Source: OMOG01 sp041485845 (lineage in GTDB: Bacteria; Acidobacteriota; Terriglobia; Bryobacterales; Bryobacteraceae). Taken from it: 10,130 nt of DNA. The notes under the pieces are model-generated. The model had not been told where the DNA came from and searched no databases. It saw nothing but the letters and a program-made list of their open reading frames with translations. How positions within the stretch are numbered: position 1 is the stretch's first letter; each line of letters starts with the position of its first letter. Where the stretch lies: contig JBGPKH010000307.1 of the NCBI GenBank assembly GCA_041485845.1, positions 1-10,130 of the forward strand. The letters run 5' to 3'. A program made the position numbers and the translations under genes. Below, one piece after another: positions 5,997 through 10,130 of this stretch.

Positions 5997-6887
5997 TCAA
6001 TTCCCCGGGCGGCGCGTGCCCTGGGCATCCACGCTGTCCACCCGGCGAGTGTTATCGCGGGAAACGCCCACGATCAGGAATTCCAGCGGCTGGGTTCCGG
6101 TGTTCTCGAACGAATGCACATCGTTGAGCTGGATGGGAACCGCATCGCCGGCGTGGATCGGCGCCGTCTCGGCGGCTACCGTGGTTGCGCCGTCGCCCGA
6201 CATCACGTAATAGAACTCGGCAACCTCGCGATGGAGGTGAGGCCCCGTGGACCCGCCCGGCGGAAGCACAAGGTGATCCACATAGGCCCACGGGCCGGTG
6301 AACACCGAGGTGTCGAGCGTACGGCGGTACTGCGCCACGCCCTTGCCGCCGCTCATGCCGTTCACCGGACGTAGCAGCGCGCGATCGAGCCGCATGGTCA
6401 TGAACACGGGGATCGGATCGAGCGGCACATCTACCCGGGGATCGCCGAGGTTGAAGGCGTCGTACGTGCCCTTCATCGCGGAGACGTTGATGTTCATCCA
6501 CTGCACGGGCTTGCCGGTGGGGTTGTAGATGGCGTGGGAGTGCCCCATCCGGCAGGGCGCGCCGGCTGGTCCTTTCAAGACGGAAGTCCGTCCATCGATC
6601 GTAAACTGGGCCTCGCCGTCGAAGATGACGAACATCTCCTCGCACTGATTGTGAAAATGGGCGCCGATGCCGCTCTTCGGCTGGATGACGCCGCGGTGCA
6701 GGAAATAGAGGTTGGTGTCGAGGGTGTGCGCGTCGAACAGGGCCATGTAGTCCAGTTGGCCGGCTCCATCGTGGACCGCTTTCGAGGGCCGGTACTTCGA
6801 CGGATCCGTATGCACGATACGCTGAGCCAGGGGCTCGCGCGCCGCCAGCGGGAGAATCCAAAGAGCCGCGATATACAGTATCTTCAT
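5997..6887 (-). CDS. Secreted bicupin protein
   Basis: A 296-residue protein with signal peptide MKILYIAALWILPLAA. Two cupin barrels follow. The first has metal motif H77-F-H79 with E83/E84, then H116/H118 on the second motif (RMGHSHAIYNPTG). The second has H217-L-H219 with E224 and H258 (LNDVHSFENTG). Both look able to hold a metal, whereas in many bicupins one site is lost. This fits a metal-dependent enzyme or sugar-acid-binding protein in the periplasm; the substrate cannot be read from sequence. It lies fourth in the operon, 21 bases after the ABM-like gene. A weak GGAAG lies 9 bases before the ATG. Its mature start (PLAQRIVHTDPSKYR) closely matches the partial gene at 10010, a paralogue. 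Confidence 0.85.
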   Translation of the reverse strand: MKILYIAALWILPLAAREPLAQRIVHTDPSKYRPSKAVHDGAGQLDYMALFDAHTLDTNLYFLHRGVIQPKSGIGAHFHNQCEEMFVIFDGEAQFTIDGRTSVLKGPAGAPCRMGHSHAIYNPTGKPVQWMNINVSAMKGTYDAFNLGDPRVDVPLDPIPVFMTMRLDRALLRPVNGMSGGKGVAQYRRTLDTSVFTGPWAYVDHLVLPPGGSTGPHLHREVAEFYYVMSGDGATTVAAETAPIHAGDAVPIQLNDVHSFENTGTQPLEFLIVGVSRDNTRRVDSVDAQGTRRPGN

Positions 6888-6908
6888 GGCTGCCGGCTTC
6901 CTTCCCGG

Positions 6909-7292
6909 CTAACTCACATCGAACAGCATCACGGTGTAGTTCTTGGTCGAGAGCGTGTTCTCGATGGTGGGCCACACCTTCTGATGCACGTCCGAAGCCA
7001 CCCACTTCTGCCGCAGCTCTTCACTCTGATAGGTCAGCGCGAAGCGGTAATTGACGCCGGCGGGGGCCTTGCCCATGATCGTCGAACGCAGCTTCAGCAT
7101 CTTCACGTCGATGTATCCGGGCTGTTTGGAGGCCGCGGGCCGGAAGATGGTCTCGAAATTCTTCAGCATCTCCTTTTCCTTGGACGGATCGACGGTCAGG
7201 TCCACGTGCAACTGAATGGGATGCGCGGGCTGCGCCGCGGCCGATGCGGCGGTGGCCGCCAGCATGGTCTTCAAGTACGTTCTTCGCTTCAT
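6909..7292 (-). CDS. Exported ABM-like (dimeric alpha-beta barrel) small protein
   Basis: A 127-residue protein. The N-terminus (MKRRTYLKTMLAATAASAAA) is a signal peptide with a twin-arginine-like RRTYLK. The mature domain, about 105 residues, has the pattern of antibiotic-biosynthesis-monooxygenase-like dimeric ferredoxin folds: strand IQLHVDLTVD, helix SKEKEMLKNFETIFRPAASK, strand PGYIDVKMLKLRS, strand NYRFALTYQS, helix EELRQKWVASDVHQKVWPTI, and last strand TVMLFDV. Such domains in sugar-catabolic operons are often mutarotase- or oxygenase-like, so the reaction is undecided. AAGGAG is 4 bases upstream of the ATG. The gene sits between the SMP-30 (52-base gap) and cupin (21-base gap) genes on the same strand, all presumably co-transcribed. 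Confidence 0.75.
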   Translation of the reverse strand: MKRRTYLKTMLAATAASAAAQPAHPIQLHVDLTVDPSKEKEMLKNFETIFRPAASKQPGYIDVKMLKLRSTIMGKAPAGVNYRFALTYQSEELRQKWVASDVHQKVWPTIENTLSTKNYTVMLFDVS

Positions 7293-7344
7293 GTGTCTCC
7301 TTTACTGACAATGTAAGAAACGTTCCCTGACGGTCGCGGCTCTG

Positions 7345-8340
7345 TCAGTGCCCGGCTACCGCCAGTTTGATCCGGTACAGCCCGGTGCGTGCGGTAATGT
7401 AGAGCGTTTTGCCATCGTCGCCCCAGCCGCAGTTGGCGGGCGTTTCGGGCGGCTTGATAGTGCCGAGGTGCTTGCCGTCGGGCGAGAACACCCACACTCC
7501 CCCGGGGCCCGTTCCGTAAACGTTGCCCAGCGAATCCACCTTCATGCCGTCGGGCAGGCCGTCTTCCTTCTCCGCGGTCACATCCGCAAATACCCTGGCA
7601 TTGCCGGCCGTCCCGTCTTTGGCCAGATCGTAGCGCATCCAAACCTTGCGCTTGTCATCCGAGTTGGCCACATAGAGCGTCTTCTCGTCGGGCGAAAGCG
7701 CGATTCCGTTGGGCCGCGTGAGATCCTTGACGATCGCCTGCAGTTTGCCGTTGGCCAGCCGGTAAACCCCGTTAAACTTCACCTCCTTGGCTGGGTCGTC
7801 GTCCCCCTTGGGCAGCCCGTAGGGCGGATCGGTGAAGTAGAGCGACCCATCGGAGTGGAACACCACATCGTTCGGGCTGTTCAGCTTCTTGCCTTCGAAC
7901 TTGTCGACCAGCGTGGTGACGTGCATGTCTTTGTCGATGCGCGCGATGCGGCGGTTGCCGTGCTGGCAGAGCAGCACCGCGCCATCCTGGCCGGCGGTCA
8001 TGCCGTTGGGACCGTTGAAACCACCGGCGGGCAGGCTGTTTCCGTCATATCCGCCGGGCCGCAGAATCTCGGTCACCTTACCGTCCGGAGTCCACTGGCG
8101 CACCACGTTGCCCACCACGTCGCTGAACCAGAGAGCATGGGACGGACGCCATAGCGGGCCCTCGATGAACGTGAAGCCGCCTGCCAGCTTTTCGATCTGC
8201 GCGTCCTTCGGCGCCAGCGTGTCGAAGGCGGGATCCAGCCGCAGGATGCTCCCGATGGCTGGGGCGTAGACTACCGGCGTGGGCGCCTTCGAACATGCGG
8301 CCATCACCAGCACGGCCGCGAACAACAGCGGTTTTTTCAT
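7345..8340 (-). CDS. SMP-30/gluconolactonase-family lipoprotein
   Basis: A 331-residue six-bladed beta-propeller of the SMP-30/gluconolactonase family, which hydrolyses aldonolactones to aldonic acids with a divalent metal. The presumed metal and active-site residues are present: E60 in FIEGPLW, N157 in NSPNDVVF, N211 in RPNGIALSPDE and D264 in LPDGMKVD. Repeated strand-turn units (DGSLYFTDPPYG, EKTLYVANSDD, LGNVYGTGPGGVW, GKTLYITA) fit the propeller. The N-terminus MKKPLLFAAVLVMAAC gives a lipoprotein signal with Cys16, so it is probably anchored in the envelope. The start at 8340 is favoured by GGAG 5 bases upstream; the frame stays open further 5' but only inside the preceding gene. It follows the enolase-superfamily gene by 14 bases. 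A lactonase feeding that dehydratase is the natural inference. Confidence 0.88.
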   Translation of the reverse strand: MKKPLLFAAVLVMAACSKAPTPVVYAPAIGSILRLDPAFDTLAPKDAQIEKLAGGFTFIEGPLWRPSHALWFSDVVGNVVRQWTPDGKVTEILRPGGYDGNSLPAGGFNGPNGMTAGQDGAVLLCQHGNRRIARIDKDMHVTTLVDKFEGKKLNSPNDVVFHSDGSLYFTDPPYGLPKGDDDPAKEVKFNGVYRLANGKLQAIVKDLTRPNGIALSPDEKTLYVANSDDKRKVWMRYDLAKDGTAGNARVFADVTAEKEDGLPDGMKVDSLGNVYGTGPGGVWVFSPDGKHLGTIKPPETPANCGWGDDGKTLYITARTGLYRIKLAVAGH

Positions 8341-8354
8341 GTGAACTCCAGATA

Positions 8355-9640
8355 CTACCAGTGCGTGAGCGAGCCGTCGGGACGGCGGTAAAGGTTGGCG
8401 CGGCCGGGCTGGTCCACGGAACCGATGAGCTTCAACTGCTTCAGGTCGGCGGTGACGCCCAGACCGGGCCGGTCGTTGGTATAAGCTTTGCCCATCTTGA
8501 AGTCCAGGCACTCCGGCAGGTACGGAATGGGCCGGCCGCCGAAATTGTATTCCATCACAACCGGACCGGGAAAAGTGGAAAGGCAGCCCACCAGCGCGGC
8601 GGTTGCAATCGGGCCGGTGAAGTGAGGCACGATTCCCACCGAGTGCGTTTCGCACAGCGCCGCCACCTTCATCATCTCGGTAATGCCGCCGGCGTTGGGG
8701 AGCGTGGCGCGGATGTAATCGATATCGTGGTTCTCCACCAGCTTGTTGAAGTCCCACCGATTGCCCCATTCCTCGCCGGCTGTCAGCGGGCAAGTGGTCA
8801 TCTGGCGAAGTTTGGGGATGTCCTGGAGGAAGTGCTCGTCGCGCACCGGGTCTTCCACGAAATACGGCTCGTACTCTTCGATCAGCCGGCAGCAGCGGAG
8901 GGCATCGGCGAAGTCGAACTTCTGGTGAAAGTCGATCATCCAGTCGCCATGGCCCACGCCTTCCCGGATCTCCTTGCAGGCTTGCGCCACCAGGCGCACG
9001 CGCTCGTGAGTATTAAACACGCCATCGGGAATCGCGCCGCCGACGGAGGCGTCCACGCGGAACCCGCGATACCCGGCATCCATCGTGGCCTTGGCACGGT
9101 CCTTCAGGCTCATGCCGGCGCCACGGCCTCCACCACCACCGCGGCCGCCGGCCGCCGCCGCGCCCGGAGGCGTCCCTCCGCGGGCAGGCCGGAAGTCCCA
9201 TAGCATTCGCAGAAATTGCGGACCGAGCCTCCCAACAACTCGTGCAGCGGCGCGCCGAGCGCCTTGCCTTTGATGTCCCACAGAGCCATATCCAGGGCGC
9301 CCTGGGCGTGCGTCTTCTCGCGGCCTGGCGGGTAGAACCAGGCAATGTACATCTCCTGCCAGATGGCCTCGATGTGGAAAGGATTCTTGCCGATCAGCGT
9401 GCCCGCGCACTGTTCGAGGGTGTCGCGGGCGCCGCCTTCGCCGATACCCGTGAGTCCGGCATCGGTTTCCACCGTCACCACCATGTTGCTCTGGTTGAAC
9501 AGCCGGTTGGGGTTAGGCGGCTCGTAGATATTGACCTTGGTGATCTTGGCCTTGGGTAGGGCCGCCTCGGAGAGCTTGGGGCGCGCCAGGCACGCGCCGG
9601 CGCCGATGGCGAGCGATTTCAAGAAGGACCTGCGTTGCAC
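8355..9640 (-). CDS. Enolase-superfamily (mandelate racemase/galactonate dehydratase-like) enzyme, Tat signal, frameshifted
   Basis: First gene of the operon. GTG at 9640, with AAGGAAG 8 bases upstream, begins QRRSFLKSLAIGAGACLA, a clear twin-arginine signal. Up to about residue 154 the frame gives the capping domain (LDMALWDIKGKALGAPLHEL, NFCECYGTSGLPA). The barrel then continues in the -1 frame from GMSLKDRAKATMDAGYRGF. Metal ligands appear as D in MIDFHQKF, E in YFVEDPV and E in LTAGEEWGN; a catalytic His is in IVPHFTGPIATAALVG. The IDFH and PHFTGPIA blocks resemble galactonate-type dehydratases, so dehydration of an aldonate to a 2-keto-3-deoxy acid is inferred. The span is 1286 bases, one short of a full 428-codon frame. 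The lost base lies about 9115-9195, in a Gly/Ala-rich, very GC-rich linker. A real mutation, an assembly error or recoding are all possible. Confidence 0.8.
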
Positions 9641-9683
9641 GGATTCGGCTTCCTTTCCGCTGGTATTTCAGCGCTGGCGTGAT

Positions 9684-9694
9684 TGATAATATCA
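9684..9694. promoter_or_regulatory. Palindrome over the operon -10, candidate GntR-type operator
   Basis: TGATA-A-TATCA is a perfect 11-bp inverted repeat with a single-base centre. It covers the whole -10 hexamer of the minus-strand promoter and lies at the start of the GntR-family fragment. Short AT-rich dyads of this kind in divergent intergenic regions are typical GntR-family operators. Here binding would block the promoter. The assignment to GntR is inferred from position. Confidence 0.45.
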
Positions 9695-9713
9695 TTTCGA
9701 GCTAAAGTGTCAA
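9686..9713 (-). promoter_or_regulatory. Sigma-70 promoter of the exported sugar-acid operon
   Basis: On the minus strand TTGACA (9713-9708, perfect consensus) is followed after 16 bases by TATTAT (9691-9686, five of six). Transcription would start near 9679 and leave a leader of about 40 bases before the GTG at 9640. It is the strongest promoter match in the window and lies directly upstream of the five-gene operon. The -10 is covered by the palindrome at 9684-9694. Confidence 0.65.
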
Positions 9714-9853
9714 CACCAAATGACGCAATCCCAAAACGCCGGCGGGGACTTGCGGAACAGGCTTACGCGCTCATTCGCGACAGAATCCTGCGCGGCCAGC
9801 TTCCCTTCGGCGCTTCGGTGTCGCGACGCCATCTGGATCGATGGTGTCCGGGG

Positions 9854-9985
9854 CGATGCCAGTATAATGCCAATATCCGGCGCGATTTCGAGTTGAAGGA
9901 AAGGGTCACCCTGCTGCTCCGTGTCACCAGCCAGACGGGATCGCAGAATCGTTTCTGCCAATTGCAGGCCAGAATTCAGTTTTGA
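9854..9985 (+). pseudogene. Oar/TonB-dependent-receptor-like protein, C-terminal remnant
   Basis: In the same frame as the GntR fragment, QYNANIRRDFELKERVTLLL resembles the second-last beta-strand region of the Oar-type TonB receptors (carboxypeptidase-regulatory-like outer-membrane proteins) that are very abundant in Solibacter-like bacteria. VTSQTGSQNRFCQLQARIQF resembles their last strand, ending in the expected terminal Phe followed by TGA. The residues normally found between these blocks (the FNxxNHPNF region) are missing, so there is an internal deletion as well as loss of the rest, about 1000 residues. It is recognised by motif memory only. It lies 24 bases before a cupin gene that may once have been co-transcribed with it. 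Confidence 0.5.
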
Positions 9986-10009
9986 GGCTCTAGCGCACGG
10001 GAGGGAAGT

Positions 10010-10130
10010 ATGAAACGCACCTTCGCCTTGTCGTTCATGGCAGTAATGCTGCTCATGCCAGTCATGCCTCTCACGGCTGCCCAGCCGCTGACGCAGCGGA
10101 TCGGCCACACCGATCCGGGTAAGTACCGCA
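10010..10130 (+). CDS. Secreted bicupin paralogue, N-terminus (continues right of the window)
   Basis: ATG at 10010 follows GGGAGGG by 4 bases. The 40 visible residues comprise a signal peptide (MKRTFALSFMAVMLLMPVMP with LTAA) and the mature start QPLTQRIGHTDPGKYR. Aligned without gaps, 12 of these last 16 residues equal the bicupin at 5997-6887 (EPLAQRIVHTDPSKYR), so this is very probably a second copy of that secreted cupin. The cupin motifs themselves lie beyond the window. Confidence 0.7.
   Translation, partial: MKRTFALSFMAVMLLMPVMPLTAAQPLTQRIGHTDPGKYR

Larger units (their letters stand above)
9683..9838 (+). pseudogene. GntR-family transcriptional regulator, N-terminal fragment
   Basis: In frame from TTG 9683 or GTG 9707 (the real start is undecided), the sequence LAEQAYALIRDRILRGQLPF with GASVSRRHL is the first helix and turn of a FadR-type GntR winged helix-turn-helix. 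Just where the recognition helix (LAEELG-like) should come, it changes to DRWCPGRC and receptor-like sequence. The rest of the DNA-binding domain and the effector domain (about 170 more residues) are missing, so this is not a working regulator. It is divergent from the enolase/SMP-30 operon across a promoter region of only about 40-60 bases, the usual place for the repressor of such operons. Confidence 0.7.

Noticed and set aside
5183..6127. Plus-strand frame of 314 codons across the ThuA-like gene
   Set aside because: Antisense to a well-supported ThuA-domain gene and part of the cupin gene; no motif of its own.
7348..9203. Plus-strand frames of 268 and 302 codons opposite the SMP-30 and enolase-superfamily genes
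   Set aside because: Shadows of the minus-strand genes, whose catalytic motifs are clear.
9863..9868. Perfect TATAAT as promoter of the right-hand cupin gene
   Set aside because: It falls within codons of the receptor-like remnant (TAT AAT), has no -35 partner at 16-18 bases and lies about 140 bases from the start. Chance is likely, though a weak promoter is not excluded.

Overview
The window looks like soil Acidobacteriota, probably Bryobacterales/Solibacter-like. This is an inference from high GC, an operon of exported sugar-acid enzymes (Tat-tagged enolase-superfamily and ThuA-like proteins, SMP-30 lipoprotein, secreted bicupin), an Oar-like TonB-receptor remnant and a truncated GntR regulator. 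No rRNA or marker gene is present to confirm it. I see no tRNA, rRNA, CRISPR array or transposase gene.

Region 1 (1-2390, minus strand) is a rearranged defence-like island. At the left edge is the first 16 codons of an MmeI-type restriction-modification gene that runs out of the window. About 2.29 kb to the right, a second copy of the same gene start and leader introduces an MmeI-like remnant (2339 to 1309) that keeps the N-terminal nuclease domain (D70-X9-E80-x-K82) and the C-terminal tail, but has lost the whole central methyltransferase part and carries a one-base deletion. Between the two copies lie a compact two-gene operon, an HU-like DNA-binding protein followed with zero spacing by a TIR-like protein, and then a 32-codon stub of a beta-CASP metallo-beta-lactamase nuclease behind a strong G-quadruplex-type tract. 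HU/TIR-like is the best candidate for an undescribed system here.

Region 2 (2387-2753) is gene-free and has no convincing function beyond a 19-bp element shared with the left repeat region.

Region 3 (2754-5061, plus strand) is a three-gene operon of unrecognised helical proteins: a secreted coiled-coil protein, a lipoprotein, and a small protein without signal peptide. The arrangement suggests an envelope-associated assembly, function unknown.

Region 4 (5147-9640, minus strand, convergent with region 3) is a five-gene operon: galactonate-dehydratase-like enolase-superfamily enzyme (Tat; one base short, so frameshifted), SMP-30/gluconolactonase lipoprotein, ABM-like small exported protein, secreted bicupin, ThuA-domain protein (Tat). 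All five carry export signals, so a lactone to aldonate to ketodeoxy-acid route outside the cytoplasm is plausible. A good sigma-70 promoter (TTGACA-16-TATTAT) with an 11-bp palindrome over its -10 lies just upstream.

Region 5 (9683-10130, plus strand) begins with a GntR-family N-terminus, divergent from the operon and so presumably its former regulator. After about 50 codons it is fused in frame to the C-terminus of an Oar/TonB-receptor-like protein. Next comes the start of a second bicupin gene, paralogous to the one in region 4, which runs off the right edge.
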